64,000 nt of DNA from Amycolatopsis alkalitolerans (GTDB taxonomy: Bacteria > Actinomycetota > Actinomycetes > Mycobacteriales > Pseudonocardiaceae): the NCBI RefSeq assembly GCF_006152065.1, contig NZ_VDFW01000011.1:62001-126000 (forward strand). Reading direction: 5' to 3'. The notes below the pieces were generated by a model. The model saw nothing but the letters and a program-made list of their open reading frames with translations. It searched no databases and was not told where the DNA came from. Below, piece by piece: positions 35,567 through 45,050 of this stretch. The translations under genes were made by a program, and so were the position numbers. Numbering within the stretch: the first letter of the stretch is position 1; each line of letters starts with the position of its first letter.

Positions 35567-35623
35567 ATGCCGTGAGGGACCCCCTCATGCCTATATGTGC
35601 CGTGAGGGGGTCCCTCACGGCAT
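35567..35623. repeat. Inverted pair of gtgaggg palindromes (after inhA)
   Basis: Unit 1 (35567-35590) contains cgtgagggaccccctca; unit 2 (35598-35623) contains its reverse complement and is a perfect hairpin tgccgtgaggg-GGT-ccctcacggca. A related pair lies at 56762-56814 in the opposite arrangement. It may act as a terminator for inhA. Confidence 0.8.
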
Positions 35624-35651
35624 TCCAATGAGGGTGGGCGAGGATGGGGCA

Positions 35652-36674
35652 GTGGGCTATCAAGCGTTGTTGTGGCTGTCCTTCGGCGGGCCTGAGGGGC
35701 CGGACGAGGTCATGCCGTTCCTGGAGAACGTGACGCGCGGGCGGGGCGTGCCGCCGGAGCGGCTCGCCGAGGTCGCCGTGCACTACCAGCATTTCGGCGG
35801 GGTCTCGCCGATCAACCGGCTCAACCGCGAGGCCATCGCCGCGGTCGAGAAGGAACTCGCCGCGCAGGGCATCGACCTGCCCGTCTACTTCGGCAACCGC
35901 AACTGGCAGCCCCTGGCCGAGGACGCCGTCGCGCGGATGGCCGCCGACGGGGTCCGCCGCGCGCTGGTGTTCCCGACGAGCGCGTACGGCGGCTACTCCG
36001 CCTGCCGCCAGTACGACGAGGACATCGAGCGCGTCCGCGCCGCAGTCGGAGAGAACGCGCCGGAGCTGACGAAACTGCGCCAGTTCTTCGACCACCCGCT
36101 GTTCGTCTCCGCCTTCGCCGACGCGTTGCGCACCGCCCACGACGGCCTCGCAAACGCCCGCACGGTCTTCACCGCGCACTCGGTACCCGAAAGCGCCGAC
36201 CAGGCATCGGGCCCACCCGGCGAAGGCGGCCGGCGCTATTCGCGGCAGATCGCCGAGGCGGCACGCCTGGTCGCGGCCGACGCGGGGGTCACCGAGTACG
36301 ACGTGGTGTGGCAGTCCCGCTCCGGCCCCGCGCGGATTCCCTGGCTGGAGCCGGACATCGTGGACCATATCGACGCGTTGCACGCCCAGGGCGTCAAGGC
36401 GGTCGTGGCGTGCCCGGTCGGGTTCGTCTCCGACCACCTCGAGGTGATCTGGGACCTGGACAACGAGGCCGCCGGGCGTGCCGCGGAACACGGCATGGGC
36501 TTCGCCCGCGCGGCGACGCCGAACGCGGACCCGCGGTTCGCGGAACTGGTCGTGGAACTGGTGCGCGAGCACATCGCGGGCGCCCGAGCGCGCAAGCTCT
36601 CGGATTTCCCGGCGGCGGGCTGCACCGTCAACGGCGCGCCCTGCGCTACTGGATGTTGTCAGCCTGCTCGCTGA
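35652..36674 (+). CDS. hemH: Ferrochelatase (coproporphyrin type expected)
   Basis: 340 aa enzyme inserting Fe(II) into the porphyrin; actinobacterial members act on coproporphyrin [21 protein letters not shown] (N-terminal signature), [23 protein letters not shown] (metal-site His) and [20 protein letters not shown] (metal-site Glu). The C-terminal [14 protein letters not shown] carries the cysteines of the [2Fe-2S] cluster seen in actinobacterial enzymes. GTG 35652 is chosen over ATG 35628 by homologue length. The last 29 bp overlap the opposing gene. Confidence 0.94.
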   Translation: MGYQALLWLSFGGPEGPDEVMPFLENVTRGRGVPPERLAEVAVHYQHFGGVSPINRLNREAIAAVEKELAAQGIDLPVYFGNRNWQPLAEDAVARMAADGVRRALVFPTSAYGGYSACRQYDEDIERVRAAVGENAPELTKLRQFFDHPLFVSAFADALRTAHDGLANARTVFTAHSVPESADQASGPPGEGGRRYSRQIAEAARLVAADAGVTEYDVVWQSRSGPARIPWLEPDIVDHIDALHAQGVKAVVACPVGFVSDHLEVIWDLDNEAAGRAAEHGMGFARAATPNADPRFAELVVELVREHIAGARARKLSDFPAAGCTVNGAPCATGCCQPAR

Positions 36675-37485
36675 ACTGGCGCACAGCCTCGTTCACCGCG
36701 GCGTAGCGGGCCATCCGGACCGCGTTTCCCAGCGGGCGCAAGGCGTCCGCGCGCAGGACGGCGGCCGAGGCGGACAGCGCGCCGCCCGGCTCGTCGATTT
36801 CCGCGACGGCCAGGATCGCGCCGACCTCCTCGGCGCGTTGCAGCACCCGCAAGGCCCGGCCCGGCGTCCCCGCCGGCCAATCCGGGCGCGGCCGGGCCCG
36901 CAGCCACGCGGACAGCTCCGCCCGCACACCAGGGCGGTCCTTCGCGACGTCCAGCGCCTGCAATGCACCCGCCGAGTCGCGGATCGTGTCGGTCAGGCCG
37001 TGCTCGGCCTCGGCCAGCCCCACGTACTCGGGCGTGACCGAAGTGTCCACTTTGTACGCCGACCAGCGCACCAGCCCCTCGGCGATGGTCTGCGGAACCA
37101 GGCCGAAACGCAGCGCCGGCAACAACATCGCCTCGCCCGCGCGCAGCGCCGCATCGGTGAACGAGCCACCGCCACCGAGCCCGCGCACGTCCCCGGGCAC
37201 CGGCAGCACGAGCCTCGTCTCGGCGGCGCCGCGCGCACGCAGTGCCGCCAGCAGTTGCACGGGCGTCGCGGGGAAGTCACCGGCGAGGGGAAGGTCCAGC
37301 CCGACCGCGGCTTCCGCGTCACCGGCGACGACCTCATGCGCCTCGCCCCAGGCGAGCAGGGCGTCGAGCACGTCGTCCGGCGCGGCGGCACCGGAAAGCC
37401 ACGCCGAGGTCCACACGGTCAGGGTCGCACTGGGACAGCACACGGCTATCCAGAATACCCGCGTCCCGTGCTGGAGCTGCTCCAC
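36646..37485 (-). CDS. Conserved actinobacterial protein (Rv1486c-like)
   Basis: 279 aa, function unknown. It occupies the place of M. tuberculosis Rv1486c beside ferrochelatase. Recognisable features are an Ala-rich helical character, the segment [20 protein letters not shown] and a C-terminal helix [20 protein letters not shown]. No cofactor motif or membrane span is seen. GTG 37485 ([12 protein letters not shown]) is a guess by content; the frame is open to 37554. Its 3' end overlaps hemH tail to tail. Confidence 0.75.
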   Translation of the reverse strand: MEQLQHGTRVFWIAVCCPSATLTVWTSAWLSGAAAPDDVLDALLAWGEAHEVVAGDAEAAVGLDLPLAGDFPATPVQLLAALRARGAAETRLVLPVPGDVRGLGGGGSFTDAALRAGEAMLLPALRFGLVPQTIAEGLVRWSAYKVDTSVTPEYVGLAEAEHGLTDTIRDSAGALQALDVAKDRPGVRAELSAWLRARPRPDWPAGTPGRALRVLQRAEEVGAILAVAEIDEPGGALSASAAVLRADALRPLGNAVRMARYAAVNEAVRQFSEQADNIQ

Positions 37486-37522
37486 ATCGACGATCCGGCC
37501 GCGCGGGGTTAGCTTCGTAGGG

Positions 37523-38920
37523 GTGAACCCCGTACCCGAACACCTGCCCCGCACCGCGGGACACCTGCGCGCGGCCGGTTACCTCCCGCGCGGGATCAAG
37601 ACCGAAATCCACGACAACCTGCTCGCCGCCCTGCGTGCCGGCCGGAACCCGTGGCCGGGCATCGTCGGGTTCGACCGGACGGTCCTGCCGCAGTTCGAGC
37701 GCGCGCTGCTGGCCGGTCACGACGTCGTGCTGCTCGGCGAGCGCGGCCAGGGCAAGACCCGGTTGCTGCGCACGCTCGCCGGCCTGCTCGACGAGTGGAC
37801 GCCGGTGATCGAGGGCAGCGAGCTGGCCGAACATCCGCTGGACCCGATCACCCCGGCGTCGATCCGGCGCGCCGCCGAGCTCGGTGACGAACTGCCGGTC
37901 ACCTGGCTGCACCGAGGCGAGCGCTACACCGAGAAGCTGGCCACCCCGGATACGAGCGTCGGCGACCTGATCGGCGACGTGGACCCGGTGAAGGTCGCCG
38001 AGGGCCGCAGCCTCGGCGATCCCGAGACCATCCACTTCGGACTCGTGCCGAGGGCGCACCGCGGGATCGTGGCGATCAACGAGCTGCCCGACCTCGCGGA
38101 GCGCATCCAGGTCGCGCTGCTGAACGTGATGGAGGAGCGCGACATCCAGGTCCGCGGTTACACGCTGCGCCTGCCGCTGGACGTGCTCATGGTCGCCACC
38201 GCGAACCCCGAGGACTACACCAACCGCGGCCGGATCATCACCCCGCTCAAGGACCGCTTCGGCGCGGAGATCCGCACGCACTACCCGCTGGACGTGGCCG
38301 CCGAGGTCGACGTGGTGCGCCAGGAGTCGCATCTGGTGGCCGAGGTCGGTGAGCCGCTTTTGGAGGTGCTCGCCCGCTTTGTCCGGAACCTGCGCGAGTC
38401 GAGCGTGATCGACCAACGCTCGGGCGTGTCGGCCCGGTTCGCCGTGGCGGCAGCCGAAACCGTCGCGGCCGCCGCGTTGCGGCGTTCGGCACTGACGGGC
38501 GAGCAGCCCGCGGTGGCGCGCCCGGTCGACCTCGATGCGGTGCCGGCGGTGCTGCGCGGCAAGGTCGAGTTCGAGCCCGGCGAGGAGGGCCGCGAGCACG
38601 AGCAGCTCGTGCACCTGCTGCGCCGCGCGATCGCGGAGACCGCGCGGGACCGGTTCGGCGGGCTGAACCTGCGGCCGCTCGTGGAGGCCGTCGCGGACGG
38701 GCATCTCGTCGCCACCGGCGAGAAGGTCCCGGGTGCCGACGTGCTCGCCGCGCTGCCGGAACTGCCGGTCCTGCACGAGGTCGCCGCGCGGGCGGGCGTG
38801 TCCGCCAGCGATTCCCCGGGCCGGATCGCGGCGGCGGTCGAGCTCGCGCTGGAGTCGCTGTACCTGGCGCGTCAGCTGGCGAAGGACTCCGACGACGCGA
38901 CGTCGGTGTACGGGCCGTGA
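37523..38920 (+). CDS. Magnesium-chelatase-like AAA+ ATPase (Rv0958-like)
   Basis: 465 aa. Walker A GERGQGKT, Walker B GIVAINELPD, sensor 1 VATANPEDYTNRGRIITPLKDR. It resembles ChlI-type AAA+ proteins but the organism has no chlorophyll pathway; the partner is the VWA protein encoded next (4-bp overlap). TAGCTT at 37510-37515 lies 7 nt before GTG 37523 with no Shine-Dalgarno, so it is probably leaderless. Its job is likely chaperone or metal-insertion work on an unknown client. Confidence 0.9.
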   Translation: MNPVPEHLPRTAGHLRAAGYLPRGIKTEIHDNLLAALRAGRNPWPGIVGFDRTVLPQFERALLAGHDVVLLGERGQGKTRLLRTLAGLLDEWTPVIEGSELAEHPLDPITPASIRRAAELGDELPVTWLHRGERYTEKLATPDTSVGDLIGDVDPVKVAEGRSLGDPETIHFGLVPRAHRGIVAINELPDLAERIQVALLNVMEERDIQVRGYTLRLPLDVLMVATANPEDYTNRGRIITPLKDRFGAEIRTHYPLDVAAEVDVVRQESHLVAEVGEPLLEVLARFVRNLRESSVIDQRSGVSARFAVAAAETVAAAALRRSALTGEQPAVARPVDLDAVPAVLRGKVEFEPGEEGREHEQLVHLLRRAIAETARDRFGGLNLRPLVEAVADGHLVATGEKVPGADVLAALPELPVLHEVAARAGVSASDSPGRIAAAVELALESLYLARQLAKDSDDATSVYGP

Positions 38921-40875
38921 CCACCCCCGAGAGCTACTCGTACGGCCCATGGCACGAGGGGCCGGACCCGCTCGCGCCGCCGATCGACCTGCGTGACGCG
39001 CTGGACGAGATCGGGCAGGACGTGATGGGCGGCTCGTCGCCGCGCTCGGCGCTCGAAGAGCTGCTGCGGCGCGGCACCCGGGACACCACCGGGCTGGACG
39101 AGCTCACGCGGCGGGTCTGGCAGCGGCGTTCGGAAATCCAGCGCCGCAACAACCTCGACGGCACGCTGCGGGAGATCCGGCGGCTGCTGGACGAGGCACT
39201 GCAGGAGGAGCGCAGCGCGCTGTTCCCCGACCCGTCCGACGACGCGCGCCTGCAGGAGGCCGAGCTGGACGCGCTGCCGCCCGGCACCGCCGCCGCCGTG
39301 CGCGAGCTGGCGGACTACCAGTGGCGGTCGGAGCAGGCGCGGGAGAACTACGAGAAGATCCAGGATCTGCTGGGCCGCGAGATGCTCGAATCGCGGTTCG
39401 AGGGCATGAAGGAGGCGTTGCAGAACACCAGCCCCGAGGACGTCGAGCGGGTCAACCAGATGCTGTCGGACCTCAACGCGCTGCTGGACGCCTACGCGCG
39501 CGGCACCGACGACATCCAGGACCGGTTCGAGGAGTTCATGCGGCGCCACGGCGAGTTCTTCCCGGAGAACCCGCAGACCGTCGAGGAGCTGATCGACGCG
39601 CTCGCCGCCCGCGCGGCCGCCGCGCAGCGGATGATGAACTCGATGAGCGAGGAGCAGCGGGATGAGCTGATGAGCCTCGCGCAGCAAGCCTTCGGTGGCC
39701 CGCGTATCGCCCAACAGCTGTCCAATTTGGATGCTCAGTTGCGGTCGCTGCGGCCGGGGGAGGACTGGACGTCCTCGGCGCGGATGCGCGGCCGCAACCC
39801 GCTGGGCATGGGCGAAGGCGCGCAGGCGATGCAGGAGCTCGCGGAGCTCGACGCCCTCGCCGAGCAGCTCGGGCAGTCCTATCCGGGCGCGCGCCTGGAA
39901 GACATCGACATGGAGGCGCTGGAACAGCAGCTGGGCAAGGACGCGGGTGTGGACGCGCGCCGGTTGTCGGAGCTGGAACGGGAACTGCGCCGCCAGGGGC
40001 TGTTCGAACGGGCGCCGGACGGGTCGCTTCGGTTGTCTCCCAAGGCTTTGCGACGGCTCGGCGAGACGGTGCTCGCGGACGTGGTGAACGGGCTGCGCGG
40101 TAAGACCGGGCAGCGCGAGCAGGAGTCGGCAGGCGCGGCGGGTGAGCCGACGGGGGCGAGCAGGCCGTGGCAGTTCGGCGACATGCAGCCGTGGGACACC
40201 TCGCGGACGGTGCGCAACGCGGTGCTGCGCACGGCTTCCGTGGGTGGGCGCGGCGCAGTAAGGCTTGACGTGTCCGATGTGGAGGTCGTGGAGACCGAGC
40301 ACCGGTCGCGCGCCGCGGTGGCGCTGCTGGTGGACACGTCGTGGTCGATGATCACCGAAGGCCGGTGGCTGCCGATGAAGCGCACGGCGCTCGCGCTGCA
40401 CCAGCTGATCTCGACGCGGTTCCGCAACGACGCGCTACAGCTGATCACGTTCGGCCGCTACGCCGCCCCGGTGGAGCTGGCGGAGCTGGTAGGCCTCGAA
40501 GGCGCGTGGGAGCAGGGCACGAACGCGCATCACGCGCTGCTGCTCGCGGGCCGGCACCTGCGGCGGCATCCCGACGCGCAGCCGGTGGTGCTGATGGTCA
40601 CCGACGGCGAGCCGACCGCGCACCTGGAACCGGACGGCGAGGCGGTGTTCGACTACCCGCCCCAGCCGCAGACGCTGTACAAGACGGTGTCCGAAGTGGA
40701 CAGACTGGCGAAGCTGGGCGCGTCGGTCACGGTGTTCCGCCTCGGCGACGACCCGCGGCTGGAGGAGTTCGTCGATCTGCTGGCCCGCCGCTCCGGCGGC
40801 CGAGTCGTCGCCCCGGACCTGGACGGCCTAGGCGCGGCAGTGGTCGGCGACTACCTCCGCACCCGCCGCCGCTGA
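38917..40875 (+). CDS. VWA-domain partner of the ChlI-like ATPase (Rv0959-like)
   Basis: 652 aa. The N-terminal two thirds (about 1-440) are charged and helical with coiled-coil tendency (ERELRRQGLFERAPDG, SDLNALLDAYARGTDD). The C-terminal VWA domain (about 465-640) has an intact MIDAS DTSWSM and MVTDGEPTAHL. No signal or membrane segment, so cytoplasmic. The ATG overlaps the ATPase stop. Similar in logic to ChlI-ChlD and MoxR-VWA pairs. Confidence 0.9.
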   Translation: MTTPESYSYGPWHEGPDPLAPPIDLRDALDEIGQDVMGGSSPRSALEELLRRGTRDTTGLDELTRRVWQRRSEIQRRNNLDGTLREIRRLLDEALQEERSALFPDPSDDARLQEAELDALPPGTAAAVRELADYQWRSEQARENYEKIQDLLGREMLESRFEGMKEALQNTSPEDVERVNQMLSDLNALLDAYARGTDDIQDRFEEFMRRHGEFFPENPQTVEELIDALAARAAAAQRMMNSMSEEQRDELMSLAQQAFGGPRIAQQLSNLDAQLRSLRPGEDWTSSARMRGRNPLGMGEGAQAMQELAELDALAEQLGQSYPGARLEDIDMEALEQQLGKDAGVDARRLSELERELRRQGLFERAPDGSLRLSPKALRRLGETVLADVVNGLRGKTGQREQESAGAAGEPTGASRPWQFGDMQPWDTSRTVRNAVLRTASVGGRGAVRLDVSDVEVVETEHRSRAAVALLVDTSWSMITEGRWLPMKRTALALHQLISTRFRNDALQLITFGRYAAPVELAELVGLEGAWEQGTNAHHALLLAGRHLRRHPDAQPVVLMVTDGEPTAHLEPDGEAVFDYPPQPQTLYKTVSEVDRLAKLGASVTVFRLGDDPRLEEFVDLLARRSGGRVVAPDLDGLGAAVVGDYLRTRRR

Positions 40876-40879
40876 GTCC

Positions 40880-40973
40880 GGCGTGTTTGCCGCCTGCGCG
40901 GGCGTGTTGGCCGCCCACGTCGGCGTGTTGGCCGCCCGCGCGGCAAAATCACCGTCGCCGAGAGCAAACACGC
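40880..40973. repeat. Three 21-bp tandem repeats bounded by an inverted repeat
   Basis: Units begin ggcgtgtt at 40880, 40901 and 40922 with a 21-bp step (ggcgtgttggccgcccacgt and variants). The outer arms gcgtgtttgc (40881-40890) and gcaaacacgc (40964-40973) are perfect complements. It fills the gap between two convergent genes. Possible terminator or mobile repeat. Confidence 0.65.
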
Positions 40974-40976
40974 GCG

Positions 40977-42296
40977 CTAACGCGCCGTCACCGAGATCCG
41001 GGCGCCGCGGGCGGGAACCATGGTGATGTGCCGCGGGCGCGAGCCCTCGGGGCGGGTCCGGTCGGGGGACAGGCGATAGCGCGACAGCACCGCCTGCAGC
41101 ACGATAGTCGCCTCCAGCAAGGAGAATCCCGCGCCGAGGCAGCGCCGCACCCCGCCGCCGAACGGGAACCAGCTGCCCGCCGCCGGGCCACCGTCGGTGA
41201 GGAACCGCTCGGGCCGGAACGCGTCCGGCTCCGGATGGTGCCCGGCGTCGGCGTGCACCATCGCGATCGACGGCATCACGGTGACCCCGGCCGGGAGCCG
41301 GTAGCCGCCGATCTCGACGTCCTCGGTGAGCCTGCGCGCCACCTCGGAGATCACCGGGTGCAGCCGCATCGCTTCCTTCGCCACGGCTTCGAGGTACTTC
41401 TCGTCGCCCTCGTCCGCCGCCGTCAGCGCGGCCTCGAGCCGGACCGGATCGCGGGAGAGCTCATGGAACGCCCAGGCCAGCGACGTCGCGGTGGTCTCGT
41501 GACCGGCCAGCAGCAGCGTGATCAGCTGGTCGCGCAGCTCGGCGTCGGAGAGCCGGTCGTCGTCGGCGGGCACGGTCAGCAGCCGGGACAGCACGTCGGT
41601 GCGCTCGGCCAGATCCGGCGCCGCCCGCCGCTCGGCGATCTCGGCGTACACCAGGTCGTCCACCCGGTCCTGCCGCTCTTTCGACCGCTTCCACGGGCCG
41701 AAGCGCCGCAGCTTCTCGTTGTGGAAGCCGAAGAGATCGAGCACACCGATGTCGACCGCGTTGGTCAGCAGCCGGCGCAGCTGGTCGAGCCGCGGCCCCT
41801 CGGCGACGCCGAACACGACGCGCAGGATGATCTCCAGCGCGAGCTCCTGCATCCGTCCGTGCGAGCGGAAGACCTGCCCGGACGGCCAGCGGGAGACCTC
41901 CCGCTCGGCCAGCTCGGTGATCATGTCGCGGTAGCCGCGCAGCGCGGCCCCGTGGAAGGCGGGCATCAGCAGCTTCCGCGCCCGACGGTGGACGTCCTTG
42001 TCGGTGAGCAGCACCGAATGCTCGCCCATGATGGGCTTGAGGATGACGTTGCCCTCGCCGGCGTGGAAGGTCGTGACCGGACCGCTGAACACGGTCTTGA
42101 TGTGCTCGAGATCGGCGAGCTGGATCGCCTGACGGTTGGGGTAGAGCCGCAGCGTGAACACATCGCCGTAGCGGCGGCGTAACACCGGCAGCAGGCGGTG
42201 GCGGAAGTTCGCGAACAGCAGGGTCTGCACCAGTGGCGGCAGTTTCGGGCCCGGCGGCAGCGAAGTCGTGGGGACGCGGGACAGCGTGCTCGTCAT
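40977..42296 (-). CDS. Cytochrome P450
   Basis: 439 aa monooxygenase. I-helix LLLAGHETTATSLAW with the oxygen-activating Thr, K-helix EAMRLHP (ExxR), haem loop FPFGGGVRRCLGAGFSLLE with the Cys ligand. The sequence resembles the CYP102/CYP4-like bacterial group more than the antibiotic-type CYP105/107. No ferredoxin is adjacent. Divergent from a TetR gene with a shared palindrome, so probably repressed by it. Substrate unknown. Confidence 0.94.
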   Translation of the reverse strand: MTSTLSRVPTTSLPPGPKLPPLVQTLLFANFRHRLLPVLRRRYGDVFTLRLYPNRQAIQLADLEHIKTVFSGPVTTFHAGEGNVILKPIMGEHSVLLTDKDVHRRARKLLMPAFHGAALRGYRDMITELAEREVSRWPSGQVFRSHGRMQELALEIILRVVFGVAEGPRLDQLRRLLTNAVDIGVLDLFGFHNEKLRRFGPWKRSKERQDRVDDLVYAEIAERRAAPDLAERTDVLSRLLTVPADDDRLSDAELRDQLITLLLAGHETTATSLAWAFHELSRDPVRLEAALTAADEGDEKYLEAVAKEAMRLHPVISEVARRLTEDVEIGGYRLPAGVTVMPSIAMVHADAGHHPEPDAFRPERFLTDGGPAAGSWFPFGGGVRRCLGAGFSLLEATIVLQAVLSRYRLSPDRTRPEGSRPRHITMVPARGARISVTAR

Positions 42297-42328
42297 GCCG
42301 GACCTCCCTCGTGCGGTCTACGGCCCAG

Positions 42329-42344
42329 TTATACGCGCGTGTAA
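42329..42344. promoter_or_regulatory. Palindromic operator between P450 and TetR genes
   Basis: 16-mer ttatacgcgcgtgtaa, a palindrome with one mismatched pair, 32 bp before the P450 ATG and 29 bp before the TetR GTG. Size and symmetry suit a TetR dimer. Confidence 0.65.
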
Positions 42345-42373
42345 GTGACCATGTCCAGAGATAACCTGCTGTT

Positions 42374-42970
42374 GTGGGTCATCGCGAACAACTGCTCACG
42401 GCGGCGAGGCGGCTGCTGGAGGAGAAGGGCTACGCGCACATCACCACGCGCGACCTGGTCGCCGCCTCGGGCACGAACCTGCACTCGATCGGCTACCACT
42501 TCGGTTCGAAAGCCGGGCTGCTCAACGCGGCGATCGGGGAGGTCTTCGAGCAGTGGACCGACCAGCTGGCCGCGATCGCGATGGCCGACCCGGCCGCGAC
42601 CCCCGTCGAACGCGGTCGGCGGGCGTGGGCGGCGATGCTGGACAGCCTGCCCTCGACGCGCGACCTCCTGCTGTCCTATGTAGAGGCTCTCGCGCAGGCT
42701 GAGCGCACGGTGTCGCTGCGGGAGCAGTTCGCCGAGCAGTACCGGCGCTGCCGGGGGAAGGTGGCGGGGCTCGTGGCGGAGTCGCTCGGCGACGGGGTCG
42801 ATCCGGCCGACCGCCGCTGCCAGGCGGTGGCCAGCTTCGTGATCGCGATCTGCGACGGGCTTTCGGTCCAATGGCTGCTCGACCCGGACGGAGCACCGAC
42901 GTCGGAGGAGCTCACCGAGGGTTTGGCCGCGATGTGGTCGGCGTCGTTTCCTCACCCGATCGGTCGATGA
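42374..42970 (+). CDS. TetR-family regulator of the P450 gene
   Basis: 198 aa. HTH (about 5-52): LLTAARRLLEEKGYAHITTR, DLVAASGTNLHSIGYHFGSK. The C-terminal domain (about 75-185) is a helical ligand-binding fold (RDLLLSYVEALAQAE). TAACCT at 42362-42367 lies 6 nt before GTG 42374 with no Shine-Dalgarno: probably leaderless. The divergent P450 and shared palindrome identify the likely target; the ligand is unknown. Confidence 0.9.
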   Translation: MGHREQLLTAARRLLEEKGYAHITTRDLVAASGTNLHSIGYHFGSKAGLLNAAIGEVFEQWTDQLAAIAMADPAATPVERGRRAWAAMLDSLPSTRDLLLSYVEALAQAERTVSLREQFAEQYRRCRGKVAGLVAESLGDGVDPADRRCQAVASFVIAICDGLSVQWLLDPDGAPTSEELTEGLAAMWSASFPHPIGR

Positions 42971-43019
42971 TCGGTCCGTCAAGCGGCCGTTCGGGCGATC
43001 GTGATCTAGCGTTCGGGCC

Positions 43020-43736
43020 GTGGCCTTGATCTTGAAGCGGGTTGCGGCGCTGGTCGCGGTCGCGATCGGCGCGACGCTGGCGGTGCCGTGGGCGGCACAG
43101 GCGGACCCCGCGCCGCTCGCGGGCTTCGACATCAGCGCTTCCCAGGGCGTGCCGGACCTCGCGGCGGCGAAGGCGCACGGCGCCGTGTTCGCGTTCGTCA
43201 AGGACACCGCCGGCGTCGCCTACGTCAACCCGGACTACCTGAACCAGTTCCGCGCGGTGAAGGCCGCCGGGCTCATCCGTGGTTCGTACCACTACGCCCG
43301 GCCGGACAAGTCGAGCGGCGCGGAGCAAGCGGTCTACCTGCACGACCACGACGGCAAGTGGTTCTCCGACGGGATGAGCCTGCCGCCCGCGCTGGACATG
43401 GAGGACACTCCGGGCGCGCCGCCGTGCTACGACATGCCGCCGCAGGCGATGGTGGCGTGGATCCAGGACTTCAGCACCACCCTCGCGCGGCTGACCGGGC
43501 ACAATCCGATCATCTACACCTCGACGCGCTGGTGGAAGGCGTGCACGGGCAACAGCACCGCGTTCGCGGGCGACCATGTGCTCTGGCTGGCGCGCTACAA
43601 CAGCGAGATGGGCGAACTGCCGGGCGGCTGGCGTGCCGGGTTCTGGCAGTCCGCGGTGAACGGTCCGCTGCCGGGCAACCAGGACTCGTACTTCGGTGAT
43701 CTCGGCCAGTTGCGGGGGCTCACGACTGGCGGCTGA
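43020..43736 (+). CDS. Secreted GH25 lysozyme
   Basis: 238 aa muramidase. Signal peptide (about 1-28, ending WAAQADPAP), then a GH25 barrel with the first catalytic Asp in [11 protein letters not shown] and the central acid pair in [26 protein letters not shown] and FWQSAVNG near the C-terminus also fit. TAGCGT at 43007-43012 lies 7 nt before GTG 43020: probably leaderless. No cell-wall binding repeats follow the catalytic domain. Confidence 0.92.
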   Translation: MALILKRVAALVAVAIGATLAVPWAAQADPAPLAGFDISASQGVPDLAAAKAHGAVFAFVKDTAGVAYVNPDYLNQFRAVKAAGLIRGSYHYARPDKSSGAEQAVYLHDHDGKWFSDGMSLPPALDMEDTPGAPPCYDMPPQAMVAWIQDFSTTLARLTGHNPIIYTSTRWWKACTGNSTAFAGDHVLWLARYNSEMGELPGGWRAGFWQSAVNGPLPGNQDSYFGDLGQLRGLTTGG

Positions 43737-43794
43737 GTATCGCGCGTCCCACCAACCGGGAGGTCACGTCCAGACGCGGCTTAGGGTGGAGGGT

Positions 43795-45033
43795 ATGCGC
43801 ACTTGGTCTTCGGTTTCCCTGCCCCGTGTTCCGGGCACGCCGCGCCCGCTGCGGCTGTTCGACACCTCGACCGGGCAGGTTCGCCCGACCGCACCGGGCA
43901 CCACCGCGCGGATGTACGTGTGCGGCATCACCCCGTACGACGCCACACACCTCGGGCATGCCGCGACGTACCTGGCGTTCGACCTGGTCAACCGGGTGTG
44001 GCAGGACAACGGGCACGAGATCCACTACGTGCAGAACGTGACCGACATCGACGAGCCGCTGCTGGAGCGCGCCGAGCGCGACCACGACGACTGGGTCGTG
44101 CTGGGCCTGCGCGAAACGGCGCTGTTCCGCGAGGACATGGAGGCGCTGCGCGTGCTGCCGCCGCGCGAGTTCGTCGGCGCGGTCGAGAGCATTCCCGAGA
44201 TCGTCGAGGTGATCGCCAAGCTGCTCGCCGACGGCGCCGCCTACCGGGCCGAAGATCCGGAATATCCGGACATCTACTTCGATCATGCCGCGACCGGGCG
44301 TTTCGGCTACGAGTCGAACTACGACGGGCCGACCATGTCGCGCTTCTTCGCCGAACGCGGCGGCGACCCGGACCGGCCCGGTAAGCGGCACCCGCTCGAC
44401 GCGTTGCTGTGGCGCTGCGCGCGGCCGGGCGAGCCGTCGTGGGATTCGGAACTGGGGGCCGGGCGCCCCGGGTGGCATATCGAGTGCAGCGCGATCGCGG
44501 TGAACCGGCTCGGTATGGCCTTCGACGTGCAGGGCGGTGGTTCGGACCTGATCTTCCCGCACCACGAGTACAGCGCCGCGCATGCCGAAGCGCTCGCGGG
44601 CACGCATCCGTTCGCGCGGCATTACGTGCACGCGGGCATGATCGGCCTGCACGGCGAGAAGATGTCGAAATCGCGCGGGAACCTGGTGTTCGTCTCGCGA
44701 CTGCGCGCCGACGGGGTCGACACCGGCGCGATCCGGCTCGCCCTGTTCGCCGCGCACTACCGGAGCGACCGCGCGTGGACCGACGCGCTGCTGACCGAGG
44801 CCCAAGACCGGCTGCTGCGCTGGCGGGCGGCGTTCGCGCTGCCCGCGGGTCCGGCGGCGGACGGCACGGTGGCGCGGCTGCGGGACCACCTCGCGGACGA
44901 CCTCGACACCCCGGGTGCGCTCGCGGCCGTGGACGCGTGGGTCGCGGAAGCCTTCCAGCACAAGGGAACGGAGTCCGAAGCCCCCGCCGCCGTCCGCACC
45001 GCCGTCGACGCCCTTCTAGGCGTGGCCCTCTAA
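43795..45033 (+). CDS. mshC: Mycothiol ligase MshC
   Basis: 412 aa ATP-dependent ligase joining cysteine to GlcN-inositol in mycothiol synthesis; a cysteinyl-tRNA synthetase paralogue. HIGH-like [19 protein letters not shown], zinc-site Cys in [10 protein letters not shown] and in [15 protein letters not shown] in [21 protein letters not shown] at 43782-43787 lies 7 nt before ATG 43795; GGAGGG lies in between, so either leaderless or very short-leadered. M. tuberculosis mshC (Rv2130c) is similarly near metH and hisG. Confidence 0.96.
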   Translation: MRTWSSVSLPRVPGTPRPLRLFDTSTGQVRPTAPGTTARMYVCGITPYDATHLGHAATYLAFDLVNRVWQDNGHEIHYVQNVTDIDEPLLERAERDHDDWVVLGLRETALFREDMEALRVLPPREFVGAVESIPEIVEVIAKLLADGAAYRAEDPEYPDIYFDHAATGRFGYESNYDGPTMSRFFAERGGDPDRPGKRHPLDALLWRCARPGEPSWDSELGAGRPGWHIECSAIAVNRLGMAFDVQGGGSDLIFPHHEYSAAHAEALAGTHPFARHYVHAGMIGLHGEKMSKSRGNLVFVSRLRADGVDTGAIRLALFAAHYRSDRAWTDALLTEAQDRLLRWRAAFALPAGPAADGTVARLRDHLADDLDTPGALAAVDAWVAEAFQHKGTESEAPAAVRTAVDALLGVAL

Positions 45034-45050
45034 CACCGCCCCCGAGATGG

